A stretch of 60,693 nucleotides of DNA from Saprospiraceae bacterium (GTDB lineage: Bacteria; Bacteroidota; Bacteroidia; Chitinophagales; Saprospiraceae): assembly GCA_026993525.1 (NCBI GenBank), contig JALWSS010000110.1:1-60693 (forward strand). The letters run 5' to 3'. The position numbers and the translations under genes are program-made. Of this stretch, positions 27,758-37,302 are shown one piece after another. The stretch's first letter is position 1. Each line of letters starts with the position of its first letter. The notes under the pieces were generated by a model. That model had not been told where the DNA came from. It worked only from the letters and a program-made list of their open reading frames with translations, and ran no database searches.

Positions 27758-28894
27758 ATGATTCCCCGCAAATTAGAGCCAAAACTTTTAGACTTGATGA
27801 AGCGCAGCAACAAGGTATTGGTGTTGTACGGTGCCAGACAAGTGGGTAAGACGACACTTGCCCTAAGCCTTCTCAAAAAAGTTGCGGGGAGGCATTTACA
27901 AATCAATGCTGACAAGGCGCCGTATCCTGAAGTTTTGTCAAGCCGTGATTTTGAAAAATTGCAGGGTCTGGTAAGCGGTTATGATCTGTTGTTTCTGGAC
28001 GAGGCGCAAAGAGTGCCCGACATCGGTATCAATTTGAAAATCCTGCACGACCATCTGCCCAACCTGAAAATACTCGTAACCGGTTCATCTTCTCTCGACC
28101 TGGCCAACAGGGTAAAAGAACCACTCACCGGAAGAACCTGGACCTACAGATTGTTTCCAATTTCAGTCAGCGAATGGCAGCAATACACCGGGGCCAACAA
28201 TTTTGAGCTTGGCGTAAAGCTCGATGAATGGTTGCGATATGGCATGTACCCGGAAGTGTTGCAATTCGAAAATCACGAGGATAAGCGAAAATACCTCGAA
28301 GAGCTTACCGGGGCTTATTTGTACAAGGATGTTTTGGCCCTGGCCAATATACGTTACCCGGAAAAGCTTCGGCAATTGCTCAAGCTCCTGGCATATCAGA
28401 TCGGCAACCTGGTCTCAATCCATGAACTGGCAACCTCACTTCAAATCAATCGGGAAACTGTCATTAACTACATAGACCTGTTGGAGAAAGCTTTTGTGAT
28501 TTTCCGATTGGGTTCATTTCAGCGCAACCTCCGAAAAGAAGTGACGACGATGGACAAAATATACTTCTACGATACAGGAATCAGAAATGCATTGATCGAA
28601 AATTTCAGCCCCGTTCAGCTGCGAAACGACATCGGAGCGCTCTGGGAAAACTTCCTCATTTCAGAAAGACTCAAAAAAAGTGAATACGACGGCCTTTATG
28701 CTAATCGCTATTTCTGGCGAACCCACAGTGGAGCTGAATTGGATTATATTGAAGAAAAGGATGGAAGACTTATAGGTTATGAAATAAAATGGAAGTCCAA
28801 ATCGAAGCGCCCACCGAAGACCTGGCTTCAGACTTATGACAACGCAGAATGGCACATTTTGAACAGGGATAATTTCCTTGAATTCGTACTCTAA
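27758..28894 (+). CDS. AAA ATPase with C-terminal DUF4143 (copy C)
   Basis: This 378-residue protein starts at ATG 27758 (MIPRKLEPKLLDLMKRS), where family similarity begins. Walker A is GARQVGKTT (25-33), Walker B is LLFLDEAQ (Asp81, Glu82) and the sensor-like segment is VTGSSSLDL. A winged-helix-like region (SIHELATSLQINRETVINYI) is followed by DUF4143 with IYFYDTGIRNALI, GALWENFLISE and the PD-(D/E)xK-like AELDYIEEKDGRLIGYEIKW. The order of motifs is the same as copy A at 10173, with which it shares RVKEPLTGR- and YGMYPEV-type segments, so A and C are close paralogues. It is divergent from the secreted-protein operon and convergent with the P-type ATPase gene. The biological role is not established. 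Confidence 0.85.
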   Translation: MIPRKLEPKLLDLMKRSNKVLVLYGARQVGKTTLALSLLKKVAGRHLQINADKAPYPEVLSSRDFEKLQGLVSGYDLLFLDEAQRVPDIGINLKILHDHLPNLKILVTGSSSLDLANRVKEPLTGRTWTYRLFPISVSEWQQYTGANNFELGVKLDEWLRYGMYPEVLQFENHEDKRKYLEELTGAYLYKDVLALANIRYPEKLRQLLKLLAYQIGNLVSIHELATSLQINRETVINYIDLLEKAFVIFRLGSFQRNLRKEVTTMDKIYFYDTGIRNALIENFSPVQLRNDIGALWENFLISERLKKSEYDGLYANRYFWRTHSGAELDYIEEKDGRLIGYEIKWKSKSKRPPKTWLQTYDNAEWHILNRDNFLEFVL

Positions 28895-29002
28895 GCAAGT
28901 GCCGGGAGTCCGCATGAATTCCCTTACCCGATATCAAGTGGGATTGTGAATCATCAATGCGTGCAATGCAAAAAGGCGTTTTTAACGGAGGGAAATCGTG
29001 TT

Positions 29003-31429
29003 TTATTCACGGGATTTGAGGTTGAAATTCAACAACCGCAACGAATTGAAGACGACCACCAATGTGGAACCTTCATGGGCTACCACGGCCGGGCCTATTT
29101 CTGCAATGCCTGCCAAAGTGAGAGGTATCAGAATGGCCACCATGCCGAGGCTCATCCAGAGGTTTTGGCGGATAATGGTGCGGGCCTTTCGGCTAAGCGC
29201 TATGGCAAAGGGCAGGTTTTCGAGCCGGTCGCTCATCAGGGCGATGTCGGCCGTTTCAAGGGCCACGTCAGAGCCGGCGGCGCCCATTGCAATTCCGACG
29301 GTGCTTTTGGCCAGGGCCGGGGCGTCGTTCACACCGTCACCTACCATGGCCACTTTGCCTTCTTCTCTGAGCAATTTTTCAATGAAAGCCACTTTTTGTT
29401 CGGGCATCAGGTTGCCAGCAGGATCGTCAATGCCGATTTTTTGTGCTATGGCGCCGGCCACCCGCTCGTTGTCACCGGTGAGCATCACCATTCGGCGGAT
29501 TCCGATCTTCCGGAGTTTTTTCAAAGTGGCAGCGGCTTCGGGGCGCGGCATATCCATCACGGCCAAAAGGCCCAGGTATCGCTCACCCATCCGGACCAAC
29601 ATGGTTGTATTTCCTTGTTTTTCAAGCGCTTGCATTTTTTGCAACAGTTCCCCAGGCGGTTTGGGTCCTTCCTGTTCTTCAAAAAGTTTTCTGTTTCCGA
29701 TGAAGACCTTCTGCCCCTGGTAATCAGCACTCACTCCCCTGCCCGTCAGGGCTTGCATGTTGCGGGCCTTACCGGCGGGCTGTTTTCCCAGGGCAGCGGT
29801 TGCCCCTTCGCTGATGGCCCGGGCCAAAGGGTGCTCGCTGAGCGATTCCACGGCCAGCGCAACTTCGAGCAATTGCCTGCGGGTACTTTCCTTCCAGGGC
29901 AGCACCTCCGTCAGTTTTGGTTTTCCTTCGGTCAATGTACCCGTTTTGTCAAAAGCAATGGCATTGATCTGCCCGAGGTCTTCCAGGGGAGCGCCACCCT
30001 TCACCAACACTCCCTGGCGTGCTGCCCGGGCAATGCCGGACAACACCGCCGATGGTGTAGAAATAGCCAGGGCGCAAGGGGAGGCTGCCACCAGTACGGC
30101 CATTGCCCGGTAAAAACTTTTACTGAAAGGCTCATCGATCATCAAAAAAGCAAAGCACAGCAACACCACCAACACCAGCACAACCGGTACAAACCATTTT
30201 TCAAAGCGATCGGTGAAAAGCTGGGTGGCAGACTTTTGGGTGCCGGCCTCTTTGACCAGTTGGATCAAACGGGCCAGGGTGCTGTCTCTGGCCCCTTTCA
30301 ACACCCTTACCTCCAGCATGCCCGAACCGTTGATGGTGCCCGCAAAAACCCTGTGTTCATCGGGTATCTCTCTCAATTCATTAACCTCAACAGTGGCATC
30401 GGGGTAAGGATATTTGTCAACGGGAACACTTTCACCGGTTACGGGCGCCTGATTGACGGCACTTTCTCCGTTGATGACCACTCCGTCAGCGGCTATCTTG
30501 GTATGCGGCTTAACCACAATGACATCACCGGGCCGCAGCTCCTGCAAGGGCACTTCCTGCAAGTCTCCGTTTCGTTTCACAAAAGCAGTGTCGGGAGCCA
30601 GTTCCGCCAATGCGGCAATGGACTTTTTAGCCTTCTGCATGGCGTAGTGTTCCAGGGCATGGCCCAAACTGAACAAGAAAAGCAAAAAACCCCCTTCAGC
30701 CCATTCACCCAGCACCGCTGCGCCGACAGCGGCAACCAGCATGAGAAAATCAATCTCAAATTTTCCCTTTCGCACCGTATGTGCAGCCTCGAGGACAGTA
30801 AAGTACCCGCCGAAGAAATAAGTACCCATGTAAAAGAGCAGGGACACCCACTCCGGCACAGCCTCCACGAACGACAATCCGAAACCGGCCCCTAACAAGC
30901 CCCCGCTGAGCAGGGCAAAAATCAACTCTGTTTGTTGCCCAAAGATGCCACCGTGCTCATGGGCCTGGGCTTCGGCATCTGGCGCTGTGGTTTCCGGCAC
31001 CAGGGTCAGGCCTGCCTCCCCGATGGCCTGCAGAATTTTCTCCCAGCTCGTTTCAGTGCTGTCATATTCCAGGCGCAGCGTGCCGCTTACTGTAGCCACT
31101 GCTTCCAAAACACCCGGTTGTGCGTTTAGCGCCTCGCTGACCTGCCTTGCATGTCGCTGGTGGCGGACCCCCGTCACGTACACCAACCGATGCCTGTAGC
31201 GCTCCGAAAGCGCTGCCCCGCTCTTCGTTGCAATGGCCTTTACATTGTCCAGCGACAAAATTTCAGGATTGTAATGAATACACAACGAAGGTGTTTCTCC
31301 GCTTGTCACATGCACTTTTTCAACTCCATTCTTTCCCTCCAGGATATGGATCATTCGCTTTACACAGGCATCCTTCTCGTCGGGAACCTCCGGCAATAAA
31401 AGTGGAATTTCAAGTTGTAACTTTTTCAT
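29003..31429 (-). CDS. Heavy-metal P-type ATPase, P1B-4-like (SPC / HEGS motifs)
   Basis: This 808-residue metal-exporting ATPase has an N-terminal region (1-~140) of two ferredoxin-like HMA-type folds without CxxC metal sites. About eight membrane helices follow. The TGES actuator loop (VTGESVPVDKY), the membrane metal site SPCALAIS near residue 450, phosphorylation DKTGTLTEG near Asp490, HP in SEHPLARA and GDGVNDAP near 697 are all present. SPC rather than CPC, with HEGS in the penultimate helix, places it with P1B-4 pumps (Co2+, Zn2+, Cd2+, Fe2+ or Ni2+ in characterised members). It lies downstream of the CusB/CusA genes on the same strand but is separated by 255 bases and a weak terminator. 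Together they form a metal-resistance locus. Confidence 0.9.
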   Translation of the reverse strand: MKKLQLEIPLLLPEVPDEKDACVKRMIHILEGKNGVEKVHVTSGETPSLCIHYNPEILSLDNVKAIATKSGAALSERYRHRLVYVTGVRHQRHARQVSEALNAQPGVLEAVATVSGTLRLEYDSTETSWEKILQAIGEAGLTLVPETTAPDAEAQAHEHGGIFGQQTELIFALLSGGLLGAGFGLSFVEAVPEWVSLLFYMGTYFFGGYFTVLEAAHTVRKGKFEIDFLMLVAAVGAAVLGEWAEGGFLLFLFSLGHALEHYAMQKAKKSIAALAELAPDTAFVKRNGDLQEVPLQELRPGDVIVVKPHTKIAADGVVINGESAVNQAPVTGESVPVDKYPYPDATVEVNELREIPDEHRVFAGTINGSGMLEVRVLKGARDSTLARLIQLVKEAGTQKSATQLFTDRFEKWFVPVVLVLVVLLCFAFLMIDEPFSKSFYRAMAVLVAASPCALAISTPSAVLSGIARAARQGVLVKGGAPLEDLGQINAIAFDKTGTLTEGKPKLTEVLPWKESTRRQLLEVALAVESLSEHPLARAISEGATAALGKQPAGKARNMQALTGRGVSADYQGQKVFIGNRKLFEEQEGPKPPGELLQKMQALEKQGNTTMLVRMGERYLGLLAVMDMPRPEAAATLKKLRKIGIRRMVMLTGDNERVAGAIAQKIGIDDPAGNLMPEQKVAFIEKLLREEGKVAMVGDGVNDAPALAKSTVGIAMGAAGSDVALETADIALMSDRLENLPFAIALSRKARTIIRQNLWMSLGMVAILIPLTLAGIAEIGPAVVAHEGSTLVVVFNSLRLLNFNLKSRE

Positions 31430-31630
31430 TTGCAGTGCTTTTGCTTTTCCCCGGAGGAAAAGGATCTGTCAACAAGTTTTTTTTCTTCCTTCGGCAAACA
31501 CCCCGGCAATGCTATTAATCCTGGCTTCGACGACGCTTATCTCAGCTTTTGCCTTCGCCACTTGCGTGGCAATGCGGCAGGTGGTAACCGGGGGGCTGCC
31601 ACCCCATCCCGATACCTCGGGAGGCGAAGG

Positions 31631-31668
31631 AAAAAGGAAAACAAAGGGGCCGGGCAATGCCCCTTTGT
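31631..31668 (-). terminator. Hairpin with partial T-tract downstream of the CusB-like gene
   Basis: On the minus strand ACAAAGGGG / CCCCTTTGT pair exactly around a 10-base loop, followed by TTTTCCTTTTT. It lies 17 bases past the adaptor gene's stop. The interrupted T-tract suggests partial read-through to the ATPase gene. The rest of the gap (31430-31630) holds a CCCGATACCTCGGG hairpin and no clear gene. Confidence 0.6.
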
Positions 31669-31684
31669 CTGCCTGGTTCCAGAA

Positions 31685-32905
31685 TCAGTGCTCGTGTTCC
31701 AGTTCACCCACTTTTGACTGGGCATAGACGAAATAGGCTCCTTTGATTACCACCCGGGCGTTCTCAGGCAGGGGTTGCAGAGGTTTTACGGCTGTGTAGC
31801 CGTTGTCGTTCACACCCGGTATGACCATCAGTTTGCGGAAGTTGATCTCGCCGTTTTCCACTTTGCCGTCTGTGATGAAAACAAAAGAATCATTTCCATC
31901 TTTGATGAGGGCATCTTCGGGCACGGCCTCAACGGTCTGGTCGTTGAGCCAGATTTTGGCTTCGATATACAGGTCTTTGATAAAAGGCGGCCTTTCCCCA
32001 ATCAGGTGTCCGTGAATGCGCACCGTTTTGTTTTCGGTGTTGAATTGCTTGCCGATGATGTGTACTTCCCCATCGTACACCTTATCACCCAGTGCAGGAA
32101 CAGTGTAACTGATGCGTTGGCCTTCCTTGATTTTTGAAATGTCCTTTTCAAAAATGTCCAGCTCGAGGTGCAAGTGCTCATCATTGACAATCTCCACCAA
32201 CTCCTCTTCCGGGCTGACATACATCCCGTCGTGCATGTTGACTGCGGTGATGTAACCCGTCATGGGAGCTATGATGTTGATGTGGTCCACGATGTTTTCC
32301 GGAGTCAGGTTTTGCACATCGATGCCCCAGTAAGCCAGTTGTTTGGCGATGCCTTTCATTCTGGCCGTTTTCATACCTACTTCCGATTGTAGCTTTTGCA
32401 GGTTTTTCTCCACCCCTGCATTGGCCTCCACCAACTTTTGCTGCCGCTCTAGTTCTTTTTGGAGATAGGTCAGTTCAGCCACAGTTTCGAGGTATTCTCG
32501 CTGCCGCTCGATAAAATCGGGGTTTTCCACTTCGGCCAGTTTTTCACCTTTGTACACCCGGTCGCCGTTGACCAGCTTCTTGCTTTTTTTAACAAAGCCT
32601 TCAGCAATGGCACTAACTGAGGCAAAAGAGTTGGGTGGCAAACCGAGTATTCCGGTAGCATTGACAAAATCCCTGACTTTGATCTGTTCAAAGTTGCCCA
32701 GTTCGATGTTCATTTCCTTTAGCTGGGCTTCGGAAAGATGCACGGTTTCGCCCTCATTTTCTTCTGCGTGTTCATGCCCGCCGTGTTCGTCCGATTCGGA
32801 ACCGGGTTCATGGCCATCGTCGTCCTGGCCTTTTTGACAAGAAGAAAGCGGGATCAGTGCCGTACAGGCAACAAGCGCGATGATCGAAAATTTATAGATG
32901 GTCAT
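31685..32905 (-). CDS. RND efflux periplasmic adaptor lipoprotein (CusB/CzcB-like)
   Basis: This 406-residue membrane-fusion protein has a lipoprotein signal with lipobox LSSC (Cys23), so it is anchored in a membrane facing the periplasm. A His- and acid-rich segment (HGGHEHAEE, about 40-50) may bind metal. The barrel/lipoyl halves flank a helical hairpin (~135-190; ERQQKLVEANAGVEKNLQKLQ), followed by beta-barrel and membrane-proximal domains (IIAPMTGYITAVNMHDGMYV; GKQFNTENKTVRIHGHL). The C-terminus GELEHEH is again acidic/His-containing. It connects the inner-membrane RND pump, encoded 12 bases upstream, with the outer-membrane channel. The pump gene already carries a TolC-like domain, so no separate channel gene is needed here. 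Confidence 0.9.
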   Translation of the reverse strand: MTIYKFSIIALVACTALIPLSSCQKGQDDDGHEPGSESDEHGGHEHAEENEGETVHLSEAQLKEMNIELGNFEQIKVRDFVNATGILGLPPNSFASVSAIAEGFVKKSKKLVNGDRVYKGEKLAEVENPDFIERQREYLETVAELTYLQKELERQQKLVEANAGVEKNLQKLQSEVGMKTARMKGIAKQLAYWGIDVQNLTPENIVDHINIIAPMTGYITAVNMHDGMYVSPEEELVEIVNDEHLHLELDIFEKDISKIKEGQRISYTVPALGDKVYDGEVHIIGKQFNTENKTVRIHGHLIGERPPFIKDLYIEAKIWLNDQTVEAVPEDALIKDGNDSFVFITDGKVENGEINFRKLMVIPGVNDNGYTAVKPLQPLPENARVVIKGAYFVYAQSKVGELEHEH

Positions 32906-32917
32906 TTTAGAATGATT

Positions 32918-35900
32918 TTACTGGTTTGAAAGAAATTGATAAAAAGCCACCGCCTGGTTGTAGGCGAGCAACTGGTCCAGGTAGCGTTGGTAGTTGTTGG
33001 CCATCAGTTGCAGGGTGTTGAGCAATTCCAGGTAGGTGATCTCCCCTGCGTGGTAATTGAGCTGAGAAACCCGGTCAATTTCCGGATTGATGGCCTCGAG
33101 TTGCTGCCGGTAGTACGCCACACCGTCGGAATACATCCGTACGGCACCCAAGGCAGCCTGCAGCTGACTTTCGGAATTGAGCTTTTCAGCTTCCCAACCG
33201 GCCAAAGCTGCCTGTATTTGCATTTGCTGAGCTTCGAGCCGCTTTTTAACAGGCTTGTTGAAAAGTGGAATTCGCACCCCGGCGGTTACGGCATTGAGCC
33301 AGCCGGTCTCGTAAAAGTTCTGAAAGCCATAGCCAAGGATCAGACTTGGCTTGAGGGCCGACTTTATCACCTGCACACGGGCTGTCTCCAGGTTGACCTG
33401 TTGTTCGGCAAGCTGCGCCCTCAGCGTATTGACCCTTCCGGCAGGGGTTCCGGTCAGCGGGGTCAATTTCAGCGAATCGGCAGTGGTAACGCTGTCGGGG
33501 GTATTGAGCAACAACCGGAACTGCTTCTCCAACCTGGAAATTTCAATTGCATTTTGCTTTTCCAGTAGCAAGTACTCGTTCATGGCCGACTGGATGGTCA
33601 GCGTTTCCAGTGAGTTGGCCGCCCCCAGTTGAACCCGCTTTTGAGCAATTTCATAATAGTGGCCGTACATCTCCGTCAGCCAACGGTACAAGCCCCGCAG
33701 TTCTTTTTTCTGCTGAAGTGCGTAGTAGGTTTGTCGCACCTGGAGGCGCAATCCGGCCAGCGTCAACTCCCGCTCGATGAGGCGGTTTTCGATCAGGTTT
33801 TCCTGAAAGGCATTTTGTGCCTTTGTCACCGCAGGGTTGTTGAATTGCTGCACCACGCCAAACTGATGAACCAACTCGCTGTTTTTCCGAAACAGCCCCT
33901 CTCCCTGGTAGCTGAATTCCGTAGCGCCCGGGCTGTAAGGCAGGTTCCGCAATGCCATACTTTGCTGCAACCTGGCATCACCGGCTTTGACGGAGGGGTT
34001 GTTGTTTTCAGCAATTGACAGTGCATTTTCAAGACTGAGTGTCTGTACCTGGGCAAAACCGTTCTGCAACACAAAGAGCAAAGGCAGTATCACAACAGCA
34101 GCTTTAATAGCACCCCGGCCATCCCGGCGTCTTTCCTTCCACCGCTCCAGCCAATAGTACAGAATGGGCAGGATCACCATGGTGAGAAAAGTGGCTGTGA
34201 TGAGCCCGCCGATCACCACCGTTGCCAAAGGCCGTTGCACCTCGGCACCTCCGGAGGTTGACAGGGCCATCGGCAGAAAACCCAGCGATGCCACAGAGGC
34301 CGTCATCAACACCGGCCGCAGCCGCACAAGGGTTCCCTTGATGATGCGCTCCGTCAGGTTGGTGACCCCTTCTTTTTTCAGACGGTTCAAGTAACCGATC
34401 AATACAATGCCATTGAGCACCGCCACCCCAAACAAGGCTATGAACCCGATGCCCGCTGAGATGCTGAAAGGCATGCCTCGCAACTCCAGTGCCCACACCC
34501 CGCCAATGGCAGACAGCGGAATGGCCGTGAAGATCAACAGGGCCTGAGAGACACTGCCAAAAGTGAAATAGAGCAGAATGAAGATGATGGACAGCGCAAT
34601 GGGTACCGCCACCCGGAGCCGGGCGTTGGCAGCTTTGAGGTTCTCAAACTGGCCGCCGTAAGTGAAGAAATAGCCCGGTGGCAAATCCACCTTTTCGTCC
34701 AGTACCGTTTGAATGTCAGCTACCAGGGTTTCCACGTCGGTATCCCCCACGTTGACCCCGATCACTATCCGGCGGTTGGTGTTGTCGCGTGAGATTTGCA
34801 TGGGGGCGTTCAGTATCTCCACATCGGCCACCTCGCGCAACGGCACCTGAGAACCGTTTTCGAGGGGCACATACAGCAACTCGATATTCTCCAGATCGCG
34901 GCGGTATTTTTCATCCAGCCTGACCACCAGGTCAAAGCGGCGCTCCCCTTCGTAAATCACTCCGGCGGCTTCGCCGGCAAAAGCCATTCTGATAACCTGG
35001 TTTACATTTTTGACTTTCAGACCGTATTGGGCCATCTTGTCATACTTGTAATTGATGACCACCTGGGGCATGCCTACCGTTTGCTCCACATTCACCGTCC
35101 CAACCCCGGGTATCTTTCGAATATGCCGTTCGGCTTCTTTGGCCTTTTCGTACAGCAAGTCCAGGTCCTGGCCATACAGCTTTATGGCGATGTCGGCCCG
35201 GGTACCCGTCATCAGTTCATTGAAACGCATCTGAATGGGTTGGGAGAATTCGTAGTTCACCCCCGGAATGACCTTCAGCGATTCTTCAATCTTTTCAAAC
35301 ATTTCCGGTCTGGAAGAAGCAGAAGTCCATTCTTCCTTCGGTTTCATGATGAGGATGTAATCGCCAATCTCCACCGGCATGGGGTCGGTTGGTATTTCTG
35401 CGGCCCCCATGTTGGTGACCACATCCAGTATCTCGGGAAACTCCTTTCGCAGCTTGTTCTGAATGAATTTCGACATCTCAATACTTTGCGACAGCGAGGT
35501 GCCCGGAGGCAGGATGTGCTGCATGGCCAGATCGCCTTCTTCCAGGGTCGGAATAAATTCCCCTCCCATTCTGGAAAATGTGAACAGGCTGAAGGCAAAC
35601 AACAGCACAGTGGCCAAAACAAAGGCAGTTTTGAAGCGCAAGGCTGTATTGAGCAAGGGCAGGTACAGGCGCTGATTGAAAGCTATGATGCGATCGGCAA
35701 TGGTGCGCTTGTTGCTCACCTTTTTGTTGAGGAACCACGCCGACATCATGGGCACATAGGTCAGTGACAGTATCAGGGCGCCACTGATGGCGAGCATCAC
35801 TGTTTGCGCCATGGGCTTGAACATCTTCCCTTCAATTCCCACCAAAGCAAGAATGGGGATGTAAACCATCAGGATGATCACCTCGCCAAAGGCGGCCGAA

Positions 35901-37234
35901 GACCTGATCTTGACCGCTGCCGTTCGCACTTCTTCATCCATTTGGGTCACACTGAGCCGCTGCCCGGCGTGTTTGATCTGCAAACGGTGTACTATGGCTT
36001 CCACGATGATCACCGCTCCGTCAACTATCAGCCCGAAGTCAATGGCACCCAGGCTCATCAGATTGGCCGATATGCCAAAGACGTTCATCATCGAAACAGC
36101 AAAGAGCATGGAGAGCGGAATGACCGAGGCCACAATCAGCCCGGCCCTGAAATTACCCAGCATCAACACCAAAATGAAGATGACGATCAGCCCCCCTTCC
36201 AGCAAGTTTTTCTCAACGGTGCCGATGGCGGTTTTGACCAGCTTGTCGCGCACCAGATAAGGCTCAATTATCACCCCTTCGGGCAATGACTTTTTCACCT
36301 GCTCCACACGCGCTTTGACCCTTTCAGTCACAGCAGCCGAATTGGCCCCTTTGAGCATCAACACCCTTCCGCCAACGGCCTCGGCACCATCGCGGGTCAG
36401 AGCGCCGTAGCGCGGGGCCTTGCCATATTGCACCGTGGCAACATCCTTTATCAGAATGGGCCTGCCATTGCGCACATCCACTACAATGTTTTCGATGTTT
36501 TTCAAAGACCTTGCAATGCCATTGGTGCGGATGTAATAGGTGTTCGGGTTCTTTTCAATATAGGCTCCTCCCGTATTCTCATTGCTGTTCTCGAGGGCCT
36601 CAAACACATCCGTTATCCTGATTCCCATTGACTTCAGCAACGAGGGGTTCACCGCCACCTCATACTGCTTCAGGTATCCACCCATGGTGTTTACCTCCAC
36701 CACACCGTCAATGCCCGACAACTGCCGGCGCACGATCCAATCCTGTATCGTCCGTAAATCAGTGAGAGAGTATTTGTCTTCATACCCCTCTTCAGGCCTG
36801 ATGACATACTGGTATATTTCTCCCAGACCCGTGGTGATGGGCCCCATGGCAGGTGTGCCTAATCCTTCCGGGATGTTCTCTGTGGCATCATCCAAATGCT
36901 CCGACACAAGCTGCCGGGCGAGATAGATGTCCATATTCTCCTCAAAAACCACCGTTACCACCGACAGGCCAAAACGCGAGATCGAGCGTATTTCAACAAG
37001 GCCCTGAATGTTTTGCAGTGAAAGTTCAACCGGCGTGGTGATGAACTGCTCTACCTCCATCGTGGCAAGCTTCGGAGAGATGGTGATGATCTGAACCTGG
37101 TTGTTGGTAATATCGGGGACCGCATCAACAGGCAACTGCCGCAATGAAAACAAGCCCCAGACTATAAGGGCCACCACCAACAGCCCTATCACGAACTTAT
37201 TCTTTATCGAATAAGCGATAATATTATCAATCAT
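32918..37234 (-). CDS. CusA/CzcA-type heavy-metal RND pump fused to a TolC-like domain
   Basis: This 1438-residue protein has residues 1-~1040 forming a complete HME-RND permease: 12 helices and two large periplasmic loops. The proton-relay motif AIDFGLIVDGAV near residues 395-405 and the metal-pump-typical GEFIPTLEEGDLA are both intact. A basic stretch (ERWKERRRDGRG) closes the RND part. Then comes a signal-peptide-like hydrophobic segment (AVVILPLLFVLQNGFAQ, ~1050-1066), and residues ~1067-1438 are an OEP/TolC-like helical-barrel half (LSLENALSIAENNNPSVKAG; long coiled-coil helices). Such fusions are known in Bacteroidota. The internal signal-like segment hints at processing into pump and channel. 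It exports monovalent or divalent metal ions, with the adaptor at 31685. Confidence 0.92.
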   Translation of the reverse strand: MIDNIIAYSIKNKFVIGLLVVALIVWGLFSLRQLPVDAVPDITNNQVQIITISPKLATMEVEQFITTPVELSLQNIQGLVEIRSISRFGLSVVTVVFEENMDIYLARQLVSEHLDDATENIPEGLGTPAMGPITTGLGEIYQYVIRPEEGYEDKYSLTDLRTIQDWIVRRQLSGIDGVVEVNTMGGYLKQYEVAVNPSLLKSMGIRITDVFEALENSNENTGGAYIEKNPNTYYIRTNGIARSLKNIENIVVDVRNGRPILIKDVATVQYGKAPRYGALTRDGAEAVGGRVLMLKGANSAAVTERVKARVEQVKKSLPEGVIIEPYLVRDKLVKTAIGTVEKNLLEGGLIVIFILVLMLGNFRAGLIVASVIPLSMLFAVSMMNVFGISANLMSLGAIDFGLIVDGAVIIVEAIVHRLQIKHAGQRLSVTQMDEEVRTAAVKIRSSAAFGEVIILMVYIPILALVGIEGKMFKPMAQTVMLAISGALILSLTYVPMMSAWFLNKKVSNKRTIADRIIAFNQRLYLPLLNTALRFKTAFVLATVLLFAFSLFTFSRMGGEFIPTLEEGDLAMQHILPPGTSLSQSIEMSKFIQNKLRKEFPEILDVVTNMGAAEIPTDPMPVEIGDYILIMKPKEEWTSASSRPEMFEKIEESLKVIPGVNYEFSQPIQMRFNELMTGTRADIAIKLYGQDLDLLYEKAKEAERHIRKIPGVGTVNVEQTVGMPQVVINYKYDKMAQYGLKVKNVNQVIRMAFAGEAAGVIYEGERRFDLVVRLDEKYRRDLENIELLYVPLENGSQVPLREVADVEILNAPMQISRDNTNRRIVIGVNVGDTDVETLVADIQTVLDEKVDLPPGYFFTYGGQFENLKAANARLRVAVPIALSIIFILLYFTFGSVSQALLIFTAIPLSAIGGVWALELRGMPFSISAGIGFIALFGVAVLNGIVLIGYLNRLKKEGVTNLTERIIKGTLVRLRPVLMTASVASLGFLPMALSTSGGAEVQRPLATVVIGGLITATFLTMVILPILYYWLERWKERRRDGRGAIKAAVVILPLLFVLQNGFAQVQTLSLENALSIAENNNPSVKAGDARLQQSMALRNLPYSPGATEFSYQGEGLFRKNSELVHQFGVVQQFNNPAVTKAQNAFQENLIENRLIERELTLAGLRLQVRQTYYALQQKKELRGLYRWLTEMYGHYYEIAQKRVQLGAANSLETLTIQSAMNEYLLLEKQNAIEISRLEKQFRLLLNTPDSVTTADSLKLTPLTGTPAGRVNTLRAQLAEQQVNLETARVQVIKSALKPSLILGYGFQNFYETGWLNAVTAGVRIPLFNKPVKKRLEAQQMQIQAALAGWEAEKLNSESQLQAALGAVRMYSDGVAYYRQQLEAINPEIDRVSQLNYHAGEITYLELLNTLQLMANNYQRYLDQLLAYNQAVAFYQFLSNQ

Positions 37235-37302
37235 AATGAAATAGAAATTATGTTAATCCAATTCGGGTTAGAATGGAAATTGCAGATGAAAGCAAAATCG
37301 GA

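Noticed and set aside
28946-30895. 649-codon open frame on the strand opposite the P-type ATPase
   Set aside because: It is an antisense shadow: composition (His/Gln/Gly-rich) follows the reverse of a real coding frame and shows no domain.
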